Assembly (NCBI GenBank): GCA_030407005.1
Contig: JAUDYN010000005.1
Location: forward strand, 3,348,001-3,412,000
Length of the DNA stretch: 64,000 nt
Direction of reading: 5' to 3'
From: Desarmillaria ectypa
Lineage: Eukaryota; Basidiomycota; Agaricomycetes; Agaricales; Physalacriaceae
Part shown: positions 1 to 10,237 of the stretch, piece after piece
Layout of the letters: each line of letters begins with the position of its first letter
Numbering within the stretch: the first letter of the stretch is position 1
Made by a program: the position numbers and the translations under genes
Notes under the pieces: model-generated
Databases searched by the model: none
What the model saw: only the letters and a program-made list of their open reading frames with translations
What the model was told of the DNA's origin: nothing

Positions 1-1161
1 TGACTAGACCGCCTACCCAGCATTCAACGACCTCAGTGAGGACAGCCTTGTGAATTTGACGGAAAAGAATCAGGAGGTTAATTGAATAAAGTCGTTCGTG
101 AGGACAGAATCTATGTGAAGTGACAGAAACCAGCTAACTTGAGGTTGTTTTCCTGTAAGAGCGAGCAGCAGTTTTGGACGTCTTCTGAATGTGTGGAAGT
201 CTGAGGGTGAGCAGACGGGTTGCTTGCTTCTGTGCTGTATCTGGTCTTGTTACAAGGGGGCTGTCTGGAGCCTACTTCGTTGAGCATGGCGAGCGTTGAC
301 CGCAAGCCACGGACTACATTTAGATTACTGGTACATACCCTATTAGTCTACTTTTTCCGTCCAGGCATCTCTCAGCGCTTAATGTTTAACTACCGTCTAC
401 ACGCTGGGATATATATAACATACTTATACATACTCTACGGTGCCACAGAGTTGTTCTTCCTCAGTGGAAGCAGCATAGAATAGCATGAAGGCACACGTTT
501 TCGGAGGAGGCAAAAAAGGGACTGCCGGGACACATCTTACCAAGGCATGGCAAAAAAAAGAACCCTAATGTCAAGTTTCGGTCTAATCCGGAGACGGGTA
601 TAAGCGTTGTTGAGAAGGTCGGCTCCAAATTCTAATACGCTCTGCTGCCTCTGCAGTCCGGAAGTAATAGCAATCCTAAAACTCTGTGGAATAACAGCGG
701 CAATAAAAAGGAAGGCCATCAATACACCGAAGATGACGTTGCGACAATGTGTAAAACTACCACTGGCTTCGTTTTGAAGGAGCTCAAAACCGATATTCTT
801 CCCGGAGGCAATGACCATCGCAGTTATTCAATAAATGCTTTTGGAAGCACATATATCTGTATCACGATACAGGGTAACACAATCCCCTTCCCTATGTCAT
901 CCAAAAAGACTTCCATCAAAGTTGGCGGAAAATGCGACGGTAGGTAATGGCAGACAGGATACAATGAGTTGGCATTAGATATATAGCAAGTTGCGATGAT
1001 AAATGTACAAGTGAGTTCGAAGCTATTTGCGTTTGTATGTACGCATCAGGAAGTCGAATGAGTTCTAAGGCTACAAAAGAATGCAAGTTTGCAAACAAAT
1101 AATTAGCAGAGCACGTAAAATATCATAAAGTCATCAATGGCAAAAAAAAAAAACAAGGGCA
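1..1161. other. Left-edge region without a supportable gene
   Basis: I see no recognised protein here. The minus strand at 537-818 holds an open frame of 93 codons with one hydrophobic stretch near its middle (about residues 29-48). No neighbouring exon with matching splice sites was found, so it may be chance or one exon of a gene I cannot complete. Confidence 0.3.
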
Positions 1162-2629
1162 TCAAGCCCTCAAAAACATCTCGATGGGAATGGGCTTCCT
1201 CCTCAAACCCGAGCTACTCGTGCTCTCAGCACTAGTTCCGCTACCGGTGGTGCTCGTACTTGTCTGACGCTTCAACGACGGAGCATCACTCTGCGAGAAC
1301 CAAGAGACAGTAGACGAGAACGTCGAGTTGGTCGGAGAGTCGACGCTACTCCGGAAAGAGATCCCTCGCTTCCTCCCGCTGGGACTCCGCTTGGTCTTAT
1401 CCTTCCCTCCCTTGAAGTAAGGCAGCACACGCTTGACCAGAGTCGAAGAACGTTCTTCCTCCACGGAGCCCAGAGTGGATGTACTAAATCGACTCCGGAG
1501 TACGCGCCCATTCTCGAGCTCGGCTAAGTAGCACTGCTCTTCCTCCTCGCCGAAAGACCGCCCTTTAGACGAAGGCTGGGGAGAGGTCTCCTCCCGTGTG
1601 TGGAGCTCGTTAAGACCACCCTGGATATCCGCTTCCAAATCAATAGGCGAGCAGGGAAGAGAAAGGGGGAAACGAAGGTTGGCTGATGAGTCCAAGTCGA
1701 AGGTGAAGTCAACGAGTGACACGTTGGAAGAGCTGTCATCTTCGGGTGCTGGGGATGGAGAACTCGACTCCGATTCGGAGTAGCGGCTGCCGGAGCTGAG
1801 CGAGACACCTTCAAGGTAGTAGAGCAGCACGTCGGCGCCGTCCTCGTCTGCCTCGGCAGGTACAGGGAGGGAAGTACGGGGAGGTGGACGGACGATGGTG
1901 AGAGACTTGGGACGCGTTTTCTGGGTGCTGGGAAGTGCACAACCAGATTCAGGTCGCGACGCAGAGCTTTGAGAATGGGCAGGCGCGTAAAGTGAAGAGA
2001 GAGAAATGATCTTGTTAAATTCCTGCGTATAGTACTGGTAGTCCTCATCCAGGTCGCCACTCAGCTCCTCACAGCTGATTTTCTTGTGGAGGCGACGTTG
2101 GATTTTGTTGATGACAAGAGGCTTAGTTGGAGGATATGAGAAAACGTCATCGTCGTCGTCTTCCGAAGAAGAGGGTTCTGGGGACGTGGGGAGGCTGGTG
2201 GTGTGAGATCGAGGACTCGAATAGGGAGAAGGGGTAGCGCTCGTCGAAGGCGAAGATGAACCCGGTGAAGGTGGGGATATAGAAGGGGGCATCGAGCTTG
2301 GGGTAGGAACCGGGGGATGGGGGAATGGATAGGTCACTTGGGTGAAGGTAAGATGGAAAGGGTCTGAGATAATATTGGCCCGTCGTCTCCGCGACTTGAG
2401 GTCTTTGGTAGCGCTCGAAGCGCTGGAGCTGCTTAGATTGGCTGCGTCTTCCTCCTCCAAAATCATCGACAGTGGTGCAGCCGATGTCGATGCTTGGAGG
2501 TCCCTGCGCGGGCGTATACGTGCTTGTCTTTTCAGCATTGGTTCGTCGTCTGAAATCTTATCAGTACTATGCCTCTGCGAAGACTAAATAAAAGAACATA
2601 CGGGATGTAGATTTCATGCTCGAGTTCAT
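1162..2629 (-). CDS. Ser/Pro-rich hypothetical protein
   Basis: I do not recognise this family. Two exons give 471 aa. Exon 1 (2629-2602) begins MNSSMKSTS; a 52-bp intron (2601-2550, GTATGT..TTTCAG) joins it in frame to the long exon, whose own first Met is at 2538. Choosing 2629 adds 13 residues. The protein is basic at the start, then acidic with long Ser/Pro runs (about residues 75-135). A less repetitive stretch around residues 150-195 contains KIQRRLHKKISCEELSGDLD and several Tyr, and may be the conserved core. The C-terminus is Ser/Thr-rich with Lys/Arg patches. No signal peptide or membrane segment is visible. It looks like a disordered intracellular, perhaps phosphorylated, protein. 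The gene is well supported; the function is unknown. Confidence 0.7.
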
Positions 2630-3415
2630 AATAATAGGTCAAGGCGCCGTCAAGGGGAAAAGATTTCTGTTTCCCAAGCTTGGAAGAGAAAAGAGAAAAA
2701 CAACGACCCATCCGCTGATGAGGATCGATGTTTATAATCTCTTCGGCCTATTCGTACGTACCCATTGACAGGCAAGGGCATTGTTTTCTCAATGGCCCAG
2801 CGCACAAAAGGATTGCTGTTTTTGGAACAAAAGAGATTCCCAATAAGTAAATAGCCACAAACACCGCTCATTGTCCTCCATTGTTCGCTACTCGTCATCG
2901 TATCAAAACGACGCTTGATTCTTGCAGGGTCAAGTCGTTGTTTTCCAGCTCTAGAGCTTTAAGTACGGGGGTAGAGAGTCGTCACGAGAGGGACGATGCC
3001 TTCCTTTCCGGTCCGGTATGCCGATAGAATAATACTTGTTTTCCTACACTGCGACGTTGTAGAGTACATCGAAAAGTTGCAAGATAAAGGACCAACATTC
3101 TTTTGTCAATGCGTGCCCATTACACGACAGCAAGATAATACGCGGTATCCAAGGGAAATACGAAGGACAAATCTTTGGAAACCCGTCCTCGGCGTCGGTC
3201 TTCGCGTACGGAGGATTGCCGCCCAAAGTACCCCGTATCTAGCGGACTTAATCAGACCTAGTAAAATACAAGGCAATTGTGAAATGTTACACAAGTTATT
3301 GTATTTATTCGCACTGACACCGCCGCCAGAGAGCCGCTATTGACACTTACGTTGATTCCAAATGTTTTCGAGCTGGCCTCAGGGTTGAGCTGAAGGGTTG
3401 GAATAATAGAGAGGT

Positions 3416-4453
3416 CTACTCACTGGTTTTCCTTCGACGCGGCACTCTCAATACGCGTCTTCCTTTCTTTTCCTTCTTTTCCTTATTATCCTGAGGCTTA
3501 GTTGGTTCGGGCTCGAGTTCAGGCGTCGGAGGACTTTCGGCTAAAGTGAAAAGACTAGCGTCATATGGACGGAGAAGATCAGCTAACTTGTTCCACGAGT
3601 TAATTGTCTGTTGAGCGCGATGACTCGCGTGCACTAGTAAATTGTCAACAATAGTTAAAAAGAGCCGCTGGACATGAACTTACATGGTACAGTACCATTG
3701 GCATCATACATAGACCGAAGACGCATTTCCGCTCGCTCGATAACCCTGCTCGAAATGACAGTTCACGAAGATACAGAGCAGGGGACAGAAAACGCACTTG
3801 GGATGAACGATCTTCTGACTGACCAACACATTCAAAACAAACCGCCAATCGATGGGATTCAGCCTATTCTGTAAGCTGTCGGCCCGTAGAGGAGTATGAG
3901 CAGCAATAGTCGCAAGGATTGCCTCAAGGCAATTAGACGTCGAAAGATGCAGATATGGTAGGTATTCTTTGTCTTCGTCGTCATCTTCCTCTTCTTTTTC
4001 TTCGTGATCATCACTCCTTGACTGTCGATCCTTCTGAAGCTGAGATATCATGACGGAAATCTCATCCTCCAACCCCCACTGCGGTTGAGCCAGGTCTTCC
4101 GGTAAGAGTGGCCATTTCGTCCATATATCAGCCTGCTTCTGCTTTTTTTTCTTCTTTGTGGACGTAGGCGTTGGCGTCGGAGACGATGCACTGATGTCGC
4201 TGTGTTTGCGTTTTAGAGTCGCAATTGGAGATGGTTGTGAACTGGAGCCCGCTACGAGCGACGTCGGACGTGACTCTTCTTCATCTTCATCATTCTCCAC
4301 AACAGCGGTGCTCGACTGGAGTTGCTTAGAGATCTGGCTGCTGAGGTCCAATGTACTCTCGGTTCGCAATGCCCGTAACAATGAGGAGTACTCGGTCAGT
4401 TCACCATGTAGTGCTGCAGGAATTCGCTTTTCTGTGCCTTTACCCTTGGTCAT
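3416..4453 (-). CDS. Hypothetical basic/acidic protein, possibly nuclear
   Basis: Three exons (4453-3798, 3745-3684, 3633-3416) joined across two introns of 52 and 50 bp give 311 aa with frame kept throughout. An N-terminal part rich in Ser/Thr is followed by a Lys-rich patch (TSTKKKKKQKQADIW, about residue 97), then WTKWPLLPEDL and a run of acidic residues, then a compact, non-repetitive region (residues ~165-270) with a predicted-helical look. It ends in basic clusters (EKKGRRVLRVPRRRK) resembling nuclear localisation signals. I cannot assign a family. A nuclear, nucleic-acid-related role is an inference from the basic patches only. It lies just downstream of another minus-strand gene (4569-5009). 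Confidence 0.65.
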
Positions 4454-4568
4454 TATAGGAACGAAGAAAATATCATATTCTGAGGAGCAAATCAGTCAGT
4501 AATGCGGCATAATATTATGGTAACTGAGACGCACTAGTGCGATGGGAAGAAGGGATACGATTACGCCG

Positions 4569-5009
4569 TCAGAATTCGTCATCTTGCTTGGCATGGTCCT
4601 GAGAGCCATCGTGAGATAGTCTTATGTAACAACTGTATAGTCGCTTACGTCAGCTGGAACGTATACCCCCGCACCCCGCTTCTCCAACAGCTCACCATTT
4701 CCACTCACAACAGCCGAGTACGGACTAGTTTCTATTTTTCCTATTGCTGTCTCTAACGTTGACTGCACAGAATGAGAGAGAAGTGGAAGAAAAAGAGGTC
4801 CCGCAGACTCAGACGCAAACGTAGAAAGATGAGAGCCCGTTCCAGTGCGTACTTTTTATTCTGTCGTGCCTATACTCTTCCTGATGATATTTACCTTGCA
4901 GAGTAAAAAACGACTTAGCATGTGCTGTCGTATCACAAAACGGGAGAGTGGTTTGACCCTTCCCAGTACTGCTGTGGTACAATGTATCGCCGCGCCTCGA
5001 CGTGATCAT
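4569..5009 (-). CDS. Small conserved-looking hypothetical protein (82 aa)
   Basis: No family recognised. The model has three exons: 5009-4895, 4752-4649 and 4598-4569, with introns of 142 and 50 bp. The first has a GTAAAT donor and CGTTAG acceptor, the second a GTAAGC donor and CTCTCAG acceptor. The 249 coding bases stay in one frame. The protein starts MITSRRGDTLYHSS and ends in an acidic tail, DDHAKQDDEF. The middle (ETAIGKIETSPYSAVVSGNG) reads like real coding sequence with a Gly-rich turn. It is soluble-looking with no signal peptide. It sits 116 bp upstream of the start of the next minus-strand gene. The longer first intron is the weakest point, because an acceptor 10 bp upstream would give another frame. 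Confidence 0.5.
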
Positions 5010-5852
5010 ATGGGCGCGCGTAGCTGGAGCTTTGGACAACTACAAGCTATGGCTATTGTTTTTGTGTCGTTTGACTGTATCCGCTATTTTGCAACAGAAA
5101 TAAAATTTTCTCGACCAGAATTTCGCATGATCTCCTCACAGCTTGGAAATCGGTTGTAACATAATAGGACTACACAGCAACCACTCGACTTTGCTGTGTG
5201 GAACAGTTTGTGGGTTCCACTTCGGAATAAGCTTGGGACTGAGGGGCAACAAATGTTAGCAATTGCAACGAGTGTAGGACGTATAAACTAGATTCGGACC
5301 AGTCCCTTTGAAACTTGAACGTTGTCAAGTTACGGGGGGACTAGAGTGTTCCACAGGGCTCCCATGTCTTTGCTCTTCGTTATGGTAAATAATCATGTTG
5401 CAAGGTTTGCTGTGCATTTTCGTTGTTACATATGAAACTGCTAGTGCGTTGATGTACCATTTTGCTATGAACCCGCTGATATTCAAGTAAGATACCTATG
5501 ATACTCACTGGTAACGGTACCAAGAAATGCTTGTCGCGTGAGCTCATTCGACAACACGCTTGATATGGAGAAACCTCGACAAGATGCGTCCAACTTTGCT
5601 TGTCTTCGCTGAATATGAACCAGTAAGATGGCGATTTTTTGTTCATTACACAGGCAGAAAATTGCGGAAATTCCTGCCTAATTGGAAGCTTGCTCCAAGA
5701 CTGCCGATAGGACACAGCCACCGGCCTCCCAAGGTGAATACGATCGGCTTTGGCCAAGACTTGTGATCAGCATCGAACGATGACGCACGTCTCATGCCTC
5801 CTCCCACCATCAGAGTCCCACAGTTATAAGATCAAGGATAGGGCACTATTCG
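5010..5852. other. Intergenic stretch, no gene supported
   Basis: A minus-strand open frame spans 5380-5757, but its first ATG lies well inside it and nothing in it is recognised. I regard the stretch as the divergent upstream region shared by the minus-strand gene at 4569-5009 and the Cys-rich gene that starts at 5916. Confidence 0.3.
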
Positions 5853-5860
5853 TATAAAAG
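5853..5860 (+). promoter_or_regulatory. TATA box of the small Cys-rich gene
   Basis: TATAAAAG lies 56 bp before the ATG at 5916, a normal distance for a fungal TATA promoter with a short leader. The match is perfect and correctly oriented; activity is inferred. Confidence 0.5.
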
Positions 5861-5915
5861 ACGGGCTCTAATCTGACCACCATCATACTATTCTCCCATT
5901 CTCTACATTTGAACG

Positions 5916-6326
5916 ATGGCTGACGGCGGTGGTGATATCTGTGCCTCGATATGTTGCGGTCTTTGCTGTACGTTTTCCTTTTCCTTGCAGGAGTTCACAT
6001 TCGCTCAAACTAGTCGTATACAGGCGTGGCTTGCAGTTCGGCTCTCAGCAATTGGTGTATGCTCAGTGCGTACTACAAAGGCCGCATAGACTCGGTCTCA
6101 TATCTTCACAGAGAGCTATGGCAGTGGTTCGGGCACCTCAACTAGTGGATGTTGCGGATCGTGCTGCGATAAGTCTTTCAATGAGGACTCATTCGATGAG
6201 CAGGTGAGGAGGGATATGGAGGCAACCCGTGATCCCAATGCACCCACCCGGCCTGAGCAAATGCAACCAGCCCAAAAAATGACCATTGCCGCCCCCAAAG
6301 AAGTTGATACTAAAGACAAGTCGTAG
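5916..6326 (+). CDS. Small cysteine-rich protein, three exons (102 aa)
   Basis: The gene is visible only after splicing: exons 5916-5967, 6024-6065 and 6112-6326, with introns of 56 bp (GTACGT..TACAG) and 46 bp (GTGCGT..CACAG). The 309 coding bases keep one frame. The N-terminus (MADGGGDICASICCGLC) runs into a Cys/Ser-rich hydrophobic stretch. A Gly/Ser linker follows with GCCGSCC, then a charged part reading SFNEDSFDEQVRRDMEATRD and a Pro/Gln/Lys tail. Paired cysteines near both ends of a short hydrophobic stretch suggest membrane attachment, for example by palmitoylation, or metal binding. It has no classical signal peptide, which argues against a secreted effector. I cannot name the family. 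The TATA box at 5853 and clean splice sites support a real gene. Confidence 0.7.
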
Positions 6327-7734
6327 TACTTTTTTGTGGGCCTTTAGTGTTTGCTGGAGCCTTCATCCCTATCTGACACCCCGAACTTGAACCACCTCGA
6401 GCGTTCTCGAGTGTTATTTCTGTAAATAAAATAATGCTGAATGAGAGAGGAAAGGCGCATTAGAGAAATGAAATTAAATATTCTCCTCCAACCAATCAAC
6501 TCGCAATCTAGCCCGGAGGAGGATTCAGAAGAAGACACCTGGGGAACGTCCCGAGAGACTCAGACACTGCCATATAATTCTATCTCCCCTACATTTAAAT
6601 TAGTACTACATGCATTCCCTTTGCTTGACTCCACAACCTTGACAGACGCAGCGGCAGTTCGCCTGTGTACTATAAATGCTAGACCTACGGATAACGCTTC
6701 CACTAGGCTCGCAGCAGCTTGTACTATCTGCCGTTAGACGTAAAACTCCTTTGTGGCATTAACGAAACAAAGAGGCGCTCACATCAGTGTCCTTCTCGAT
6801 TGGGTGTCCGAACATCTCTGTAGCTGTTCGGCCTCGTTCCAGGCCATTTACCACCTTTTCTGCACCAGCGCATCTACGTGAGTTGACCTAAATGACATCA
6901 ACAGATCTGGCCTCTGAATGATAGCAACCCTGCGGCAACATACATGTAGGCGGCGCACAAATCTTGTGGAAGAGGCCGGTCGCAAAGGTGCCTCTGCAGT
7001 GACTGATACATATGCCTTAATCAATAGTATGTGGCAGTGTAGCTACTTGTTTCCATGTTCTCTCTTGCACCACGGCCTCCGTTGGGACATGTGATAGGGA
7101 TTGAGGATTGAGGACGGGAAGGAAATGAAAATGAGCAACTTGTTTATACCTGCCTCGTCGACGTGGAGGTATATGGTAAATACAGAAAGTCCCGAAGGCA
7201 CAGTTTCCAGTAACCTGCTGGTAACTCATACCGCGATGGTACGGCTATGATCACTGATCCTCTGACAAGCCCCCAAACTCCAAAGGAGCAAAGGAGGAAA
7301 CAGATTCCAGCTATTCTGTTGTCCCTCCTTGAAGAATCAAATTGATTCATCTGCCTAATGCCGCACCTCTATTTGCAACGCGATCTTTTTCATCACGGGG
7401 ATTTAGTGCCCTGTTGAATGCGGGTTGATCTCTTCTCGCTACTACATTGGTCTGTCGCTCCAACAATTCAGTACTCAAAATAGGTATTTTTAGTTACAAA
7501 CTATCGCTCATATCCTGGCACATATCATTCAATGGTTTCCAAGTACGTTGTTTGATAACGCTGCTGTGTATCAAAAATTCTTCGTTCGTCAAATTGTCAT
7601 GCAAAGATTCGAAACTTTCCTCTATGGGCATCTTCTGAAACAGTGCACTATCCTTTATATGAGTGATACACTTAGTCCATATTCGTCTACCTCTGTCTTA
7701 TTCACTATCACCAACCAGACTTTAACCGCCCTTC
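6327..7734. other. Intergenic, no supportable gene
   Basis: Several short open frames of 64-98 codons occur on both strands, none with recognisable motifs or consistent splice sites. The minus-strand frame at 7144-7350 has one hydrophobic stretch near its start. The end of this interval is the upstream region of the 7-TM gene. Confidence 0.3.
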
Positions 7735-9037
7735 ATGGCCGCCCAAACGGGTAGTTTAGCAGGTCTTACTGACGACGATGTTGCTCTCATTTTCAAATAT
7801 CTCGATACTGAGTTGAATTCGACCATATTCCAAGGTCAATTGTTTGGTATGCTCATAACCTTCTCAATTTTCAGTTTGGTCTAATCTTATACGCGCGTAG
7901 GCATATATACCGGCATTATTGCCTTCACGTTGTGGAACATCTGTGAGAAAAACGTGTTCCTGCACGCCCCCCCCCCCCCCCCCCCCACATTTACTCAAGA
8001 CTGAAATAAGTCACACAGATACCAACAAATGTCAACCTATTGGAAGAGCCATGATCGTGGTTATACTTATCCTTCATGTTCTGGCTGCCATCGACTTCGC
8101 CCTCTATTGGTCATATATATACACTATATTCATCAACCACGGGCAAACCTTAGTGGATGAATATCTGGTATATTCTAGACCTGGCAATAACTTAGAGATT
8201 GCTATGTCTATTACAGGAATTGTCTCTACCATCTGCTCAGACTCTGCCATGGCATGTATAACTCCGTTGAGTATATGCACCCCCGCCAGTGCTAACATCT
8301 TTATTCTAGATTTGGCGCTGCTGGATGGTTTGGGGAAAGCGATGGCCTATTGTCATGCTTCCGATCCTTTTTCTCATATCCGGAATTGGTGCGACAATCC
8401 CTGCCCTCTAATATTTCCTACTTAGGCTGAGTTGGTACAGTTTCAAAAATCATAATGACGTACAAACTATACACTGGCTCAGGGACAGAGGCATTCCGCG
8501 ATCTTCTTCTGATTCTCTATCTGGCTTTCATCCTTGCAACGACTCTCTGGTGCACCTTGATGATCATTTTCCGTATATTGAGTGTTGGACAAGCCAGCAC
8601 CGGATCAGAGAGACCAGCCAAAGTCTATCGCCACGTTATAGAACTTTTGGTTGAATCCTTAGCTCTTTATGCAATATCTCTGCTTCTGGACGTGGTCCTC
8701 TTGGCGTGCCAGAATATAGCAAACTATTATATGGAAACTATGGCAGCATTTACAAGAGTACGATAACAATCGTTACTCTCTTAACTTTGACAAACATCTC
8801 ACTGCGATGTACTAGGGTGTAGCCCCGACGCTCCTCATTGGGCGCGTCGCAGCAGGCCACGCGCGGCCGGAGGACTCTTGGCAGGGAAGCGTGATGTCAT
8901 CACTTCACTTTGGAAGGCAATCGCGAAATAGTGAACAGATGAGCTCCCAGGACGATGCTACGCAGAGTGTCATGGCTGAAAATAACCTAGAAGTTCAGCC
9001 GGAAAGGGAGGATAACCCTGAGGAAGTCTCTGAATAG
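7735..9037 (+). CDS. Seven-TM-like basidiomycete membrane protein
   Basis: Six exons (7735-7846, 7901-7942, 8019-8251, 8310-8388, 8441-8757, 8816-9037) total 1005 bases in one frame and give 334 aa. The sequence follows an agaricomycete-specific membrane family I recognise by its landmarks: a first helix with GIYTGIIAFTLWNI, PIGRAMIVV before helix 2, the IWRCWMVWG loop, and the GVAPTLLIGRVAAGHARP block before a polar, acidic tail. Its function is not known; a receptor-like topology is only an inference. Intron 3 (8252-8309) begins GC rather than GT (GCATGT..TTCTAG, branch GCTAAC), and only this choice keeps the conserved WRCW block. Intron 2 contains 20 consecutive C. No stop or frameshift is seen. 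Confidence 0.88.
7967..7986 (+). repeat. C20 homopolymer in intron 2
   Basis: Twenty consecutive C residues lie inside the second intron of the 7-TM gene, so length changes would not alter the protein. The true length is uncertain because homopolymers are hard to sequence. Confidence 0.85.
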
Positions 9038-10237
9038 AGAGAGAATGGTTAAGATTGCATTTTTTATCGTTATGGTTGTCGGCGTACGCTGAAGCGCACC
9101 TCTGGATCTGCTTTTCCATCATCCTTTATCCACCTTTTACCAGGACGATTGTACGATTATTTATGTTGATTATATATCCTCTCAACGATTCTTCACTTGG
9201 AATGGATCGACCGAACAGAAATTTTGACTGTAATGCGCAAAAGCCCCCTCTTTATGTCAGGCCCGTCACTCTGGTGTCGCGTATATTCCAAATGTTTCGT
9301 GCATTAGTAGATTGAGTCTGATCCGAGGTTTTTTCGTAACCTGTTACGTATTTATATACAGGAGAAGGATCGAAGTCGCAGGTGCGAGGTATTTCAGTTT
9401 GACATCCAAGGTCGTTGACGGAGATTCTCGAGCGAGCTTGACATCCTTCACATGAACATTGAATGTCGTGCTGTGGAGGAAGCTGTACCGGTCCAAGAAT
9501 CATAGTGCGATGGGTGTCTACCCCCGCACGCAGAATCAAAGACATCGCTGACCTTGAAACTTAAGCGGAAGAAGCCTTTGCAAGACGAAGATGGTAAGAT
9601 ATCATCCCGCAATTGCTATGTCAATTGATCTTGGATGACATAGAGTTCCAATAGTCGGTAAGTCACAACATCCGCGTTTCAAACATAACGGGCCTACACA
9701 GCCTTACGTAGTGTGTACCTACGAATAACGAGAGCGTAAAACTCATCTTGAAAGCCGCCAGCGGGAACGTTACGATTAAAGGGCGCCCATGAGGGAGTTT
9801 CGATGCGCCGGAATGATAAACAATATGCGAAGATAAAGCGTCGAAGATATCATGCTGTCCCAAAGTGGTTTCAGCAGGTCATCAGCGGTCAAAGTCCGGG
9901 TGATGGGCTTGATAACGGGCTGCGAAAGTCCGTTCACAAGTAGAAGAAGATATAGGATTTTCCTAGTAGTTTGGTGTTGTGCAGTTATGTGTCCTCTAGA
10001 ATTCCAAAGACGAGAGAGACAGTCGCTGCTGTGCCAGGTTTGGCGCCGGAAGGTGATAAGCACGCCAAGGGCGCTGCCACCGCCACCGTCCTTATGACAC
10101 GTCGGTCCGATCTCCGGTCTTGCGAAGCCAATTCAACGAACACCATCACGTGCCACTGTCCAACTCACACTCAACCACCGACGACGATTCGATTCACGCG
10201 CCAGAACGGCTGATACGACGAGAACGACATCTATAGA
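9038..10237. other. Upstream region of the SAP gene with possible minus-strand exons
   Basis: The minus strand between about 10090 and 9250 carries several coding-like pieces: one near 9850-10000 with residues such as SQPVIKPITRTLTADD, one near 9720-9840 ending FQDEFYALVIRRYTLRKAV before a stop, and one at 9252-9620. I could not join them into one gene with confidence. They may be a decayed or unrecognised gene convergent with the 7-TM gene. The last 200 bp should hold the SAP gene promoter. Confidence 0.25.

Noticed and set aside
1524..2060. Minus-strand frame of 178 codons
   Set aside because: Shadow of the Ser/Pro-rich gene in another frame on the same strand.
5380..5757. Minus-strand open frame of 125 codons
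   Set aside because: It has no ATG near its start, no recognised motif and no exon partners; it may be chance.
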